Positions 32,317 through 41,471 of a stretch of 64,000 nucleotides of DNA are shown here, in pieces. The DNA is from Microvirga terricola. Its GTDB lineage: Bacteria > Pseudomonadota > Alphaproteobacteria > Rhizobiales > Beijerinckiaceae. How positions within the stretch are numbered: position 1 is the first letter of the stretch; the number at the start of each line of letters is the position of its first letter. The position numbers were made by a program, and so were the translations under genes. Below the pieces are notes generated by a model. That model searched no databases and was not told the DNA's origin. It worked only from the letters and a program-made list of their open reading frames with translations. The stretch spans positions 124,001 to 188,000 of the forward strand of contig NZ_JAATJS010000002.1 of NCBI RefSeq assembly GCF_011777495.1, given 5' to 3'.

Positions 32317-35067
32317 ATGCCGCGTCATAGCCTTGAGACCATTCTGAAAAACCTTGGTGACGAGCCTTTGCGCGAGGCGGCGCTTCTTCGCGCCAAGCTG
32401 GTTCCAGAACTGAAGCTCTATCTCGACGAAGGACGGGCGGAAGCCGAGAAGGTTCTGTTGGAAAAACAGAACGGCCTCGCCTGCGCGCGGATGCTCTCCG
32501 CGCAGATGGATCAGGTGGTGAGGGCGGTGCACGATGCGGTGGTCCGCCATCTCTATCCGGCGGACAATCCATCCATGGGCGAGCGTCTCGCCGTCGTCGC
32601 AACCGGCGGCTATGGGCGCGGCACGCTGGCGCCGGGCTCGGATGTCGATCTCCTGTTTCTGCTGCCCTACAAGAAGACCGCGTGGAGCGAGAGCGTCGTC
32701 GAAGCGATGCTCTATGTGCTGTGGGATCTGAAGCTGAAGGTCGGCCACGCCACCCGTTCGGTGGAGGATTGCATCCGCGAAGGCCTGGCGGACATGACGA
32801 TCCGCACCTCGCTTCTCGAAGCGCGTTTCCTCTTCGGCGACCGCGAGCTTTACGACGAACTCGTCACGCGCTTCGACCGGGAGGTCGTCGCCACCTCTGC
32901 CGCCGATTTCGCCGATGCGAAATTGAAGGAGCGCGATGCGCGCGTGGCGAAGGCGGGCGCCTCGCGCTATCTCGTCGAGCCGAATGTGAAAGACGGCAAG
33001 GGCGGCTTACGCGATCTCAATACGCTGTTCTGGATCGCGAAATATGTCTACCGCGTGCGCGAGCCCGAAGAGCTGGTGAAAGCGGGTCTGTTCACGCCGG
33101 AGGAGTTCCGACTCTTCGCGCGCTGCGAGGAGTTTTTGTGGCGCGTTCGGTGCCACATGCATTTTGTCACGGGCCGCGCGGAAGAGCGCCTGACCTTCGA
33201 TCTGCAGCGCGTTCTGGCCGAACGCATCGGCTTTGCCCGCCGCGGTGGCTTGTCGGCGGTCGAGCGCTTCATGAAGACCTACTTCCGCATCGCGAAGGAT
33301 GTGGGCGATCTCACCGCCATCGTCTGTGCCGAGCTGGAAGCCCGTCAGGCCAAGCGCCGCCCCGTGCTCGACCGTATGCTCGGCCGCCTTCGCCGTCGGC
33401 GTGGTGGGGCGCTCGTTGGTGCCGACTTCTTCATCGACAATAACCGCATCAATGTGCGCGCGGAAAATGCGTTCGAGCGCGATCCCGTCAACCTGATCCG
33501 CCTGTTCTGGCTCGCCGACCGGCACAACCTGCCGGTCCATCCCGATGCGAAGCGGCTGGCCACCCGCTCGTTGTCGCTCGTCGGCCCGCAACTGCGCAAC
33601 GACCCGGAGGCCAACAAGCTTTTCCTCGACATTCTCACGTCTAAGAACGCGCCGGAAGTGGTGCTGCGCCTTATGAACGAAGCGGGCATTTTGGGACGCT
33701 TCATTCCCGATTTCGGCCGCATCGTCTCGATGATGCAATTCAACATGTATCATCACTATACGGTTGACGAGCATCTCATCCGCTCCATCGGCGTGTTGAC
33801 GGAGATAGAAGGCGGCCAGCTCGAAAGCGATCACCCGCTTGCCAACCAGATCTTCTCGTCGATCGGTAATCGCCGCGCGCTCTATGTAGCGGTCTTCCTG
33901 CACGATATCGCGAAGGGCCGCCCGCAGGATCACTCGACGGCGGGCGCCGTCATTGCACGCAAACTCGGCCCACGCTTCGGGTTGACGGCTGCCGAGACCG
34001 ACACGGTGGCGTGGCTCATCGAGCATCATCTTCTGATGTCGAACACCGCGCAGAGCCGCGACTTGTCGGACCCCGCCACCATCAAGAATTTCGCCGACGT
34101 GGTGCAGACCATGGAGCGGCTGAAGCTTCTGCTCGTGCTGACGATTGCCGATATCCGCGCCGTCGGGCCCGGCGTGTGGACCGGGTGGAAGGGGCAACTC
34201 CTACGCAACCTCTATCATGAGACGGAGGTCATGCTCGGCGGCGGCACGGCGGACCTTGCGCGCTCCGAGCGTGTGCGCCTCGCGCAGGAGAAGTTGCGTG
34301 CGGAATTGGCGGATTGGCCGCATGAGATGTTCGAGGCATACGCCGCGCGTCATTCGCCTGCCTATTGGCTCAAGACCGATGAGGAGCGTCGCGCCAAGCA
34401 GGCGCGTTTCGTGAGGGAGGCCGACAAGGCCGGCCGCACCGTCACCACTGCTTACGAGACCGACCGTTTTCGCGGCGTGACCGAATTGACCGTTCTCTCG
34501 CCCGATCATCCGCGCCTTCTTGCCATCGTCACCGGCGCGTGTGCGGCGGCGGGCGGCAACATCGTCGATGCGCAAATCTTCACCACCACGGACGGCATGG
34601 CGCTCGACACCATCGTCCTGTCGCGCGCCTTCGACCGGGATGAGGACGAACTGCGCCGGGCTGCGCGTGTCGCGAAGGCCATCGAGCGGGCGCTCAAGGG
34701 CGAGGTGAAGATCGCCGATCTCGTCGCTGGTAAGCGCCCGGCAAAGGAGCGCGCCAAGGCCTTTCATGTTCCGCCCGAGGTCGTCATCGACAACTCCCTG
34801 TCGAACCGCCAGACTGTCATCGAGGTCTCGGGGCTCGACCGGCCGGGCCTGCTTTACGATCTCACGACGGCGCTCGGCAAACTCAACCTCAACATCGCCT
34901 CGGCCCATATCGTGACGTTCGGCGAAAAGGCCGTGGACGTATTTTACGTCACGGACCTGACCGGCACCAAAGTCACCCATTCGGGCCGCCAGACCACCAT
35001 CCGCCGCACGCTGCTCGAGGTGTTCCAAGGGGAGGAAAGGGAACCCCCTCCGCGCCGGAGCGCTTGA
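32317..35067 (+). CDS. glnD: Bifunctional PII uridylyltransferase / uridylyl-removing enzyme
   Basis: GlnD senses glutamine and adds or removes UMP on PII proteins to control nitrogen metabolism. The 916-residue product has the nucleotidyltransferase motif GGYGRGTLAPGSDVD (97-111, metal Asp109 and Asp111), the GlnD-UR linker (KDGKGGLRDLNTLFW), an HD domain (FLHDIAKGRPQDHS) and two C-terminal ACT domains (from TELTVLSPDHPRLLAIVTG and VIEVSGLDRPGLLYDLTTAL). All catalytic residues are present. grpE follows in the same direction with its own heat-shock promoter. Confidence 0.97.
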   Translation: MPRHSLETILKNLGDEPLREAALLRAKLVPELKLYLDEGRAEAEKVLLEKQNGLACARMLSAQMDQVVRAVHDAVVRHLYPADNPSMGERLAVVATGGYGRGTLAPGSDVDLLFLLPYKKTAWSESVVEAMLYVLWDLKLKVGHATRSVEDCIREGLADMTIRTSLLEARFLFGDRELYDELVTRFDREVVATSAADFADAKLKERDARVAKAGASRYLVEPNVKDGKGGLRDLNTLFWIAKYVYRVREPEELVKAGLFTPEEFRLFARCEEFLWRVRCHMHFVTGRAEERLTFDLQRVLAERIGFARRGGLSAVERFMKTYFRIAKDVGDLTAIVCAELEARQAKRRPVLDRMLGRLRRRRGGALVGADFFIDNNRINVRAENAFERDPVNLIRLFWLADRHNLPVHPDAKRLATRSLSLVGPQLRNDPEANKLFLDILTSKNAPEVVLRLMNEAGILGRFIPDFGRIVSMMQFNMYHHYTVDEHLIRSIGVLTEIEGGQLESDHPLANQIFSSIGNRRALYVAVFLHDIAKGRPQDHSTAGAVIARKLGPRFGLTAAETDTVAWLIEHHLLMSNTAQSRDLSDPATIKNFADVVQTMERLKLLLVLTIADIRAVGPGVWTGWKGQLLRNLYHETEVMLGGGTADLARSERVRLAQEKLRAELADWPHEMFEAYAARHSPAYWLKTDEERRAKQARFVREADKAGRTVTTAYETDRFRGVTELTVLSPDHPRLLAIVTGACAAAGGNIVDAQIFTTTDGMALDTIVLSRAFDRDEDELRRAARVAKAIERALKGEVKIADLVAGKRPAKERAKAFHVPPEVVIDNSLSNRQTVIEVSGLDRPGLLYDLTTALGKLNLNIASAHIVTFGEKAVDVFYVTDLTGTKVTHSGRQTTIRRTLLEVFQGEEREPPPRRSA

Positions 35068-35094
35068 TTTGTGACGCCAGGGACCTGATATGTG
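35063..35094 (+). promoter_or_regulatory. RpoH (sigma-32) type promoter for grpE
   Basis: CTTG (35063-35066), an 18-base spacer and CTGATATGTG (35085-35094) match the alphaproteobacterial heat-shock pattern CTTG-N17/18-CYTATNTNNG with one mismatch. The -35 overlaps the last glnD codon. Start of transcription would be about 25 bases before the grpE ATG. Confidence 0.65.
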
Positions 35095-35125
35095 GCCCGA
35101 ACCTTTTTCCCATCTCTGTTGAGCG

Positions 35126-35737
35126 ATGATGAAGCCGAACGATACCCAAGACCCGAATGCGACCCCGCAGACCGAGACCGCTCAGGAGCCCGCCGCCGAG
35201 GCCGCCGCTCCCGATCCCATCGCCACGCTCGAGGCCGAGAAGGCGGATCTTAAGGACAAGATTCTTCGCGTCATGGCGGAAATGGAGAATCTCCGCCGCC
35301 GTTCCGAGCGCGAGACGGCGGATGCCCGCACCTACGGCGTCGCCAATTTCGCCCGCGACATGCTGAACGTGGCCGACAACATCCGCCGCGCGCTTGAGAG
35401 CATCCCGGCGGAAGCCTTCAGCGGCGCCGAGGGCGCTTTCAAGGGCCTGATCGAAGGCATCGAGCTGACCGAGCGGGACTTTTTGAAGACCATGGAACGC
35501 CACGGCGTGAAGAAGCTCGACCCGCAGGGCCAAAAGTTCGATCCTCACCTGCATCAGGCCATGTTCGAGGTTCCGAATCCGGAGGTGCCGAACGGCACCG
35601 TCGTCCAGGTAGTCCAGTCGGGCTACGTCATCGGCGACCGGGTGCTGCGCCCGGCTCTCGTTGGCGTCGCTAAGGGCGGCCCGAAGGCCAATGGCGGCGA
35701 ATCGCAGGCCGCCGACAATTCCTCAGCTGCCTCGTAA
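35126..35737 (+). CDS. grpE: Nucleotide exchange factor GrpE
   Basis: GrpE releases ADP from DnaK. The 203-residue product has a disordered Thr/Ala/Glu-rich head (1-45), a long dimerising helix ([24 protein letters not shown]) and the beta-wing domain with [39 protein letters not shown] and the terminal [19 protein letters not shown]. Two adjacent ATG codons compete for the start. It lies 58 bp after glnD rather than next to hrcA. Confidence 0.97.
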   Translation: MMKPNDTQDPNATPQTETAQEPAAEAAAPDPIATLEAEKADLKDKILRVMAEMENLRRRSERETADARTYGVANFARDMLNVADNIRRALESIPAEAFSGAEGAFKGLIEGIELTERDFLKTMERHGVKKLDPQGQKFDPHLHQAMFEVPNPEVPNGTVVQVVQSGYVIGDRVLRPALVGVAKGGPKANGGESQAADNSSAAS

Positions 35738-35808
35738 GGCTTTGCCGCGGTTGACTTCCCGGGCATGATCCTGTCGGAAGGGGTTCTCCCTTCCCGGATC
35801 ATGCCCTC

Positions 35809-36444
35809 GTGACCTTTCTCGATAATCTTCCCTTCGAATCCATTGGCGTTGCCGTTTTCGCGCTGTCCGGTGCGCTCATGGCGGCCCGCAAGGGCATGGA
35901 CCCCTTCGGCTTCGCCCTGCTTGCCACCCTCACCGGGGTCGGCGGCGGCACGGTGCGCGACGTGCTCATTGGTATCAAGCCGGTCTTTTGGGTGGGTGAT
36001 CCGACCGATGTGCTCGTCTGCCTACTCGTGGCCGAACTGGTCTTTGCACTCGGCCCTGAGCGGGTGGCTCGCATCGAAGGCGGGCGGCGAGGGCGGGTGC
36101 TGTTGTGGGCGGACGCTGTGGGCCTTGCCCTCTTCGCCGTCATGGGAACCGGCAAGGCGTTGACGGCGGGCGTGCCGGCCCTGTCCGCGATTGCACTCGG
36201 CACCGTCACGGCGACCTTCGGCGGCATCATCCGCGATATCTTTGCCGGAACGACGCCACTCGTGCTGCGGCAGGAGATCTACGTCACGGCAGCGGCGCTG
36301 GGCGCTGCGGTCATGGTTGCGCTCGGCAGCCTTGGCCTCGATCCCTTCCTGAGTGCGGGATGCGGCTTCGCGGCAGGTTTCACCTTGCGCGCGCTCGCGC
36401 TCCTGCGCGGCTGGTCCCTTCCGGCGTTTCCCCGGCGGGACTAA
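35809..36444 (+). CDS. TRIC/UPF0126 family cation channel-like membrane protein
   Basis: A 211-residue protein with about seven membrane helices in two homologous halves. Each half carries a glycine-rich motif: LTGVGGGTVRDVLIG and TATFGGIIRDIFAG. Bacterial members are trimeric intracellular-cation-type channels permeable to potassium. The start is GTG at 35809, with GGTTCTCC-like sequence and no clear ribosome site. Its stop overlaps the convergent mepB stop by 4 bases. Confidence 0.87.
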   Translation: MTFLDNLPFESIGVAVFALSGALMAARKGMDPFGFALLATLTGVGGGTVRDVLIGIKPVFWVGDPTDVLVCLLVAELVFALGPERVARIEGGRRGRVLLWADAVGLALFAVMGTGKALTAGVPALSAIALGTVTATFGGIIRDIFAGTTPLVLRQEIYVTAAALGAAVMVALGSLGLDPFLSAGCGFAAGFTLRALALLRGWSLPAFPRRD

Positions 36445-36956
36445 GTCGCCAGGCCATAGAGCGTCCGGGCTCGAGCGTGGTCCAAAGGCCGGTCGCCCGC
36501 AATGTGCAAGAAATAGTCGAGTTGCCAGTGCTGCGTTTTCAGGGCCTGCCGGTTCGTCGGCCTGTCCCAGGGCGGATAGACGCGCATTCCACGTTTGCCG
36601 CCCTTGCCGTCGCGGGAAACGATGTCCCGCTCGCATAAGACAGATTTGGGAAAGACAAACTGGCCCAGGCGCTGATCCTGACGACAACTGATGACGAAAA
36701 GATCGATCGGGTCTGAGGTGTCGAAGGGTTGGATCGGGCCTTGGCCGCTCCGCTTCCACAAGGTCACGAACTGCCCGATTTTTGTGGGCGTGATCTTCGA
36801 CACCCTAAACCACAAGGCCCGGCCGCTCAGCTCAATCGCGCAGGCGCCATAGTCCAGACTTTCCGGCTCCGCTCGCGGCGGTGAACACGAGAATCCATTC
36901 GGCTCGTAGACAAGCGCGATGGCGGCCAGCAAATCCTGCGGGAGCGTGTCTTTCAT
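36441..36956 (-). CDS. MepB family protein
   Basis: The 171-residue product matches the MepB family through YGACAIELSGRALWFRVSKITPTKIGQFVTLW, the FDTSDPIDLFVISC segment, FVFPKSVLCERDIVS and GMRVYPPWDRP near the C-terminus. MepB was named from a staphylococcal multidrug-efflux operon but has no proven function; the fold is small alpha-beta. It lies 13 bp after the preceding secreted protein on the same strand. Confidence 0.85.
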   Translation of the reverse strand: MKDTLPQDLLAAIALVYEPNGFSCSPPRAEPESLDYGACAIELSGRALWFRVSKITPTKIGQFVTLWKRSGQGPIQPFDTSDPIDLFVISCRQDQRLGQFVFPKSVLCERDIVSRDGKGGKRGMRVYPPWDRPTNRQALKTQHWQLDYFLHIAGDRPLDHARARTLYGLAT

Positions 36957-36969
36957 GCGGCCGAACGCT

Positions 36970-37908
36970 CTAGCGCTTCATATCCACGCTATCGATCACA
37001 TTGCGGAAGCGGGGCATGAGTTGCTCGCGCTGGTCGATCTTCGCCATCCCAACCATGCGCACATAGCGGTCCGAATCGAAGCGGATCGTCTGCAACACGA
37101 TGACCGGTTGGTTGGACGCTGCATCCGTCGCCTTGGCGACGATCTCGTGCCATTCTTGCCCCTTGAAGCGGAAGGATTCCGAGCGCTCGTAAGCGACGTC
37201 CTTCAGAATTTTGTTCGAGGTCAGCGCCGCCTGCGCAAACTGGTCGCGCCGCTCGCCAGGCGGCGGCGGGGGCGTCAACGACGCGGCCAGGATCACGACA
37301 GGCTGCTCCATGGCCTTGAAGGTGTCTAGCGGCCCCTCCGTGTACAGCACGGACGAGCCGGACAGCACCTTCACCGGGCGGAACCCGGCGGCGTCGGTCA
37401 CCCGAAAGGGCAGGGCGGAAACCTGCTCGTCCAATGATACGGGGCCACGCAGGGCAACGCTTTTGAGCGCGCTGCGCATCTGCGCCTCGCTATAGCCGTC
37501 GGAGCCGCCCTGGACCTGCGCGACGAGAAGCGCGGTCAGATCGCCGCCTTTCACCGCCAGCACCCATTTGCGGCCCGCGTCCGGCCCCGAGACGGTACCT
37601 CCGATCAGCACGCCGGTCCTGGAACCGACCTTGAAATTCTCGCGGAAGGTGACGCTCATGCCCTGGCGCTTCAACGCCTCCTTGGTCAGGCCGGAGACGA
37701 GCTGGCTATAAGCCTCGGGGGGCATCTCGACGAAGGTGATGGCGGCGGCCTTCTCCTCGTTCTCGAAACCGGCGAAGCGCTTCGAGGGCACCATATCCTC
37801 CGGCGGCACGATGCCGATCCGCGAGGCGGGCGGAAACACCGGCTCGGCCGCAAAGGCGGCGGAAAAAGACAGGGTGAGGCCTAACGCTGCGGCAACGAAA
37901 CCCTTCAT
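36970..37908 (-). CDS. Exported protein of unknown function
   Basis: The 312-residue product has a signal peptide (FVAAALGLTLSFSAAFA) and no other membrane span. Features include PPASRIGIVPPEDMVPSKRF, a serine/glycine-rich middle and the late YVRMVGMAKIDQREQLMPRF. It resembles conserved secreted proteins of Hyphomicrobiales with no assigned domain. GGAGGG precedes the ATG at 37908; an earlier ATG at 37923 lacks such a site. It probably shares a transcript with mepB and the upstream alkB. Confidence 0.75.
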   Translation of the reverse strand: MKGFVAAALGLTLSFSAAFAAEPVFPPASRIGIVPPEDMVPSKRFAGFENEEKAAAITFVEMPPEAYSQLVSGLTKEALKRQGMSVTFRENFKVGSRTGVLIGGTVSGPDAGRKWVLAVKGGDLTALLVAQVQGGSDGYSEAQMRSALKSVALRGPVSLDEQVSALPFRVTDAAGFRPVKVLSGSSVLYTEGPLDTFKAMEQPVVILAASLTPPPPPGERRDQFAQAALTSNKILKDVAYERSESFRFKGQEWHEIVAKATDAASNQPVIVLQTIRFDSDRYVRMVGMAKIDQREQLMPRFRNVIDSVDMKR

Positions 37909-37940
37909 AAGGTCGCCCTCCAAATGCTTCTCTTTAAGGC

Positions 37941-38561
37941 TTAAAGCGGCTTCTCCACCTTGCGCAAGGTGAGATTCAGTCGTCCCCCTTGTGGCAACAG
38001 GTCCGACGTGCCTGCGATCAGCCGGTCGACGCCGTGAAAGATCAGCCGCGCCGGGCCTCCGAACACAATGGCATCGCCCGATTTCAGTTTGATCGAGCGT
38101 GTCGGATCGTTGCGCTTCAGCCCGCCATAGCGAAACAGCGCCGTGTCGCCGAGCGAGAGGGAGACGACGGGCGCATCGAATTCCTGCTCGTCCCTGTCCT
38201 GATGCAGCCCCATCCGCGCGCTAGGCTCGTAGAAATTGACGAGGCAGGCATCGGGCGGATGCGGATAGCCGGAGAGTTCCGCCCAGGCTTCCAGCACCCG
38301 CTGCGGCATGGGGGGCCAGGGCTTGCCGGTTTCGGGATGGGTCGGCTGGTAGCGGTAGCTGTCGATATCCGACACCCAGCCCAGCCGTCCGCAATTGGTC
38401 GTGCGCACAGAAAACGGCTTGCCCGTGCGCGGCATCCGCGGCGTGAAAAGCGGCGCCTGCCGCGTGATGTCGCGCAGTTCCAGAAGCAGGGCTTCCTGAG
38501 CGGAGCGGTCGAGATAGTCGGGGTAGTAGATGAGGCCCGGGGCGAGCGTGACGCTGGTCAT
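37941..38561 (-). CDS. alkB: AlkB-like DNA oxidative demethylase
   Basis: AlkB removes N1-methyladenine and N3-methylcytosine lesions with iron and 2-oxoglutarate. The 206-residue product has the nucleotide-lid segment SVRTTNCGRLGWVSD, the iron motif MGLHQDRDE (His and Asp), GDTALFRYGG, SGDAIVFGGPARLIFHGV with the second His, and the 2-oxoglutarate arginines in GRLNLTLRKV. The length is normal. Its start is a good ATG on the minus strand. Confidence 0.95.
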   Translation of the reverse strand: MTSVTLAPGLIYYPDYLDRSAQEALLLELRDITRQAPLFTPRMPRTGKPFSVRTTNCGRLGWVSDIDSYRYQPTHPETGKPWPPMPQRVLEAWAELSGYPHPPDACLVNFYEPSARMGLHQDRDEQEFDAPVVSLSLGDTALFRYGGLKRNDPTRSIKLKSGDAIVFGGPARLIFHGVDRLIAGTSDLLPQGGRLNLTLRKVEKPL

Positions 38562-38606
38562 GGCAGTATTTTAGCGGGCGGGGCGCTCGATCAGAAGCAG
38601 GTCCGA

Positions 38607-39125
38607 TTATCCCAGCTTCTTCCAGAAAACCGTGGTGTCACAGAGCCGCCCGTCCGGCCAGAGTGCGTAATCAGGGATGATGCCGGATTTCGTCCAGCCG
38701 AGCCGTGTGTACAGCCGCTCGGCGGGGGAGCCGGTGACGGTGTCGAGGGTCAAAAGGTGTAGGCCACGGCGGCGGGCTTCGTTTTCCAGCGTCGTCATCA
38801 AGGCGCCCGCCAAGCCCTTTTCACGCGCACGACGGTGGACGAGAAGCTTTTTCACGTCGGCGCGGTGGGGCTGGTTCGGGGGCGTGTCGAGGCCGAGCTG
38901 CACGGTGCCGGACAAGACCCCGTCGGCGTAGCCGCCGAACAGGATCGTCCGGCCCGCCGCGACGCTTTCGATCACGCCGCCCCACCAGGCATAGGCCTCC
39001 TCGACGGGGAACGGCCACATGAAGCTCACCGAGGCTCCGCCCGCCACGCAATCGGCGAGCGTTTCGGCAAGGCTCATGCGCTCACGCTCGGCCTGTTCCG
39101 CATCGAGAAGGCGAATGTCGGTCAC
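38607..39125 (-). CDS. GNAT family N-acetyltransferase
   Basis: The 172-residue product has a GNAT fold with acetyl-CoA binding segment [31 protein letters not shown] followed by [25 protein letters not shown]. The start is GTG overlapping the gpmA stop (GTGA at 39122-39125), so it is translationally coupled. The acetyl acceptor is unknown. It is the last gene of the dapB-gpmA run. Confidence 0.87.
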   Translation of the reverse strand: MTDIRLLDAEQAERERMSLAETLADCVAGGASVSFMWPFPVEEAYAWWGGVIESVAAGRTILFGGYADGVLSGTVQLGLDTPPNQPHRADVKKLLVHRRAREKGLAGALMTTLENEARRRGLHLLTLDTVTGSPAERLYTRLGWTKSGIIPDYALWPDGRLCDTTVFWKKLG

Positions 39126-39742
39126 GCTTCGAGCACCTTCTTGGTGGCGACGGTGGTATCGTCCTTGAGTTCGTAAACCAGCGGCACGCCGGTCGCGAGT
39201 TCCATGGAGGGGATGGTGTCGGCGTTGAGCCGGTCGAGTACCATCACGAGCGCACGCAAGGAATTGCCGTGCGCGGCCACCAGCACCCGGTCGCCGCGCA
39301 TCACGCGGGGCAGGATCTCGCTGACATAGTAGGGCATCACGCGGGCGACCGTGTCCTTCAGGCTCTCGCCGCCAGGCGGAGGCACGTCGTAGGAGCGGCG
39401 CCACACATGCACCTGCTCCTCGCCCCACTTGGCGCGGGCGTCGTCCTTGTTGAGGCCGGACAGATCGCCGTAATCGCGCTCGTTCAGCGCCTGATCCTTG
39501 ATCGTGGTGAGGTTCGGCTGGCCGATCTCGTCCAAAATCAGCTGGCAGGTGCGCTGGGCGCGTGACAGGTCGGAGGTGTAGGCCACGTCGAACTGGATGC
39601 CGAGCGCCTTCAGGCGGCGACCCGCGGCGCGCGCTTCTTCGACGCCAAGATCGGTCAGGCCCGGGTCCTTCCAGCCGGTGAACAGGTTCTTGAGATTCCA
39701 GTCGCTCTGGCCATGGCGGGCGAGGACGAGAAGGCGCTTCAT
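39122..39742 (-). CDS. gpmA: 2,3-bisphosphoglycerate-dependent phosphoglycerate mutase
   Basis: GpmA interconverts 3- and 2-phosphoglycerate. The 206-residue product has the phosphohistidine motif [12 protein letters not shown], the [15 protein letters not shown] segment, [18 protein letters not shown] and the second histidine in [15 protein letters not shown]. It is the short form common in Hyphomicrobiales. It lies 40 bp after dapB on the same strand, a conserved pair. Confidence 0.96.
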   Translation of the reverse strand: MKRLLVLARHGQSDWNLKNLFTGWKDPGLTDLGVEEARAAGRRLKALGIQFDVAYTSDLSRAQRTCQLILDEIGQPNLTTIKDQALNERDYGDLSGLNKDDARAKWGEEQVHVWRRSYDVPPPGGESLKDTVARVMPYYVSEILPRVMRGDRVLVAAHGNSLRALVMVLDRLNADTIPSMELATGVPLVYELKDDTTVATKKVLEA

Positions 39743-39782
39743 ATCGTAGGGTCTCCAGTTGATGTCGTGATGCGTTGGCCGG

Positions 39783-40598
39783 TCACAGGCTGTCGAGGCC
39801 GAGCACGTCGTTCATGCCGTAATAGCCGGGTTTCTTGTCGAAGGCCCAGAGGGCGGCTTTCACAGCGCCGTGGGCGAAAATGCTGCGGTCTTCCGCGCGG
39901 TGCGAGAGCTCCAGACGCTCGCCGAGGCCGGCGAAGATGACCGTGTGATCGCCAACGACCGAGCCGCCGCGAAGGCTGGCAAAACCGATATCGCCGGCCT
40001 TGCGCACGCCGGTATGCCCGTCGCGAACGCGCACCGAATGATCTTTTAGCGCGATCTGCCGCCCCTTCGCCGCCGCCTCGCCGAGAAGGAGCGCGGTGCC
40101 GGAGGGCGCATCCACCTTCATGCGGTGATGCATTTCCAGAATTTCGATGTCGAACTCGTTATCGAGAGTCGCGGCCACCTTGCGCACGAGTCCCGCCAGC
40201 AAATTCACGCCGAGCGACATGTTGCCGGACTGCACGATGCGCGCATGGCGCGCCGCCGCTTCGAGCTTGGTGTAGTCCTGATCCTGCAGGCCCGTTGTGC
40301 CGATCACATGCACGATGCGGGCCTGGGCGGCCAGCGCGGCGAAAGCGGTGGTGGCGGCGGGCGAGGTAAAATCGAGCACGCCATCGGCCTGCGCGAAGAC
40401 GGGGAGGGGATCGTCGGTGACTTTGACGTCGAGGAGGCCAAGTCCCGCAAGCTGCCCGGCATCCTGCCCGAGCGCGCTGGAGCCCTTTTTGGCGATGGCC
40501 CCGACGAGGCGGCAGCCTTCGGCTTCGGCGACCGCTTTGATGAGCATGCGTCCCATCCGTCCGGCCGCGCCCACCACGACGAGTCGCATCTCGCTCAT
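39783..40598 (-). CDS. dapB: 4-hydroxy-tetrahydrodipicolinate reductase
   Basis: DapB carries out the NAD(P)H reduction step of lysine and diaminopimelate synthesis. The 271-residue product has the Rossmann motif [12 protein letters not shown], the family signature [19 protein letters not shown] and the active-site region [26 protein letters not shown] sits 8 bases before the ATG at 40598. The frame extends upstream without similarity. gpmA and a GNAT gene follow. Confidence 0.97.
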   Translation of the reverse strand: MSEMRLVVVGAAGRMGRMLIKAVAEAEGCRLVGAIAKKGSSALGQDAGQLAGLGLLDVKVTDDPLPVFAQADGVLDFTSPAATTAFAALAAQARIVHVIGTTGLQDQDYTKLEAAARHARIVQSGNMSLGVNLLAGLVRKVAATLDNEFDIEILEMHHRMKVDAPSGTALLLGEAAAKGRQIALKDHSVRVRDGHTGVRKAGDIGFASLRGGSVVGDHTVIFAGLGERLELSHRAEDRSIFAHGAVKAALWAFDKKPGYYGMNDVLGLDSL

Positions 40599-40707
40599 GC
40601 CCGCTCTCCTTTGTCGGCAGCCGGTATAGCCGCTGGAAGAGGGCCTGAGAAGCCGACGGCGGCGTGGAACTGCCAGGCGCATTTCACCCCGGCACATTTT
40701 CCGGCAA

Positions 40708-41013
40708 CTACCCCGGCTGCGGCCCGTCATACCCTTCGATGACGATGATATCCGCTACCGCGTGGCCGTCGCGCTCGGCTTTTGCGGCCTTGTATTCGGG
40801 CGAATCCCAGCAAGCCAGCGCCGCCTCGTAGGATGGGAATTCGATCACCACGTTGCGGGCGCGGGCCTCGCCTTCCACCGTCTTGAACGCGCCGCCGCGC
40901 ACCAGAAAGCGCGCGCCGAACTTGGCGAAGGGGACGGCATTGGCCTTGACGTAGTTCTGGTACGCGTCGGGGTTGGAGACGTCGACGCGGCCGATCCAAT
41001 AGCCCTTGGCCAT
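40708..41013 (-). CDS. DUF1330 family protein, copy B
   Basis: A 101-residue ferredoxin-like fold protein: [71 protein letters not shown]1330 proteins are dimeric alpha-beta barrels related to ABM monooxygenases; their substrates are unknown. The ATG overlaps the stop of copy A by one base (TAATG at 41011-41015). Its sequence is clearly a paralogue of copy A. Confidence 0.85.
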   Translation of the reverse strand: MAKGYWIGRVDVSNPDAYQNYVKANAVPFAKFGARFLVRGGAFKTVEGEARARNVVIEFPSYEAALACWDSPEYKAAKAERDGHAVADIIVIEGYDGPQPG

Positions 41014-41303
41014 TACGCGGCCCCCTCGACGAGCACGAATTCGGCAATGCACGCCCCGTCGCGCTTGGCCTTGGCGGCCTGATACTCGGGCGAGTGGTAA
41101 TAGGTCTTCGCGGCCTCCATCGAGTCGAACTCGATCACCACATTGCGGGCGCGGGCCTCGCCCTCCAGAGCCTCATAAGCGCCGCCGCGCACCAGCGGCC
41201 GGCCGTTGTACTGACGGATTGCCTCCGTCGCGCCCTTGGCGTACTCGGCGTAGGCCTCCGGATTGGTCACGGTAACGCGGGCGATGATGTAGGCTTTAGG
41301 CAT
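41013..41303 (-). CDS. DUF1330 family protein, copy A
   Basis: A 96-residue protein parallel to copy [67 protein letters not shown]. Both copies share [19 protein letters not shown] and SPEY(K/Q)AAKA, which indicates tandem duplication followed by divergence. The pair probably forms a two-gene operon and perhaps a heterodimer. Confidence 0.85.
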   Translation of the reverse strand: MPKAYIIARVTVTNPEAYAEYAKGATEAIRQYNGRPLVRGGAYEALEGEARARNVVIEFDSMEAAKTYYHSPEYQAAKAKRDGACIAEFVLVEGAA

Positions 41304-41471
41304 GGCGACAGCTCCAATCGTGATGCTGCACCGAACGCCAAGCTGAGGAACCCGTCAAGACGGGATCTTGCGTCAATCGCGGAAGAGCGCCCTTCATCCG
41401 ATCTCCGCCGCTGTCACGCCGCTGTGATGGTCGCGACGTATCGAAGGCCCCGTCCAACCAAGGGGTTTTCC

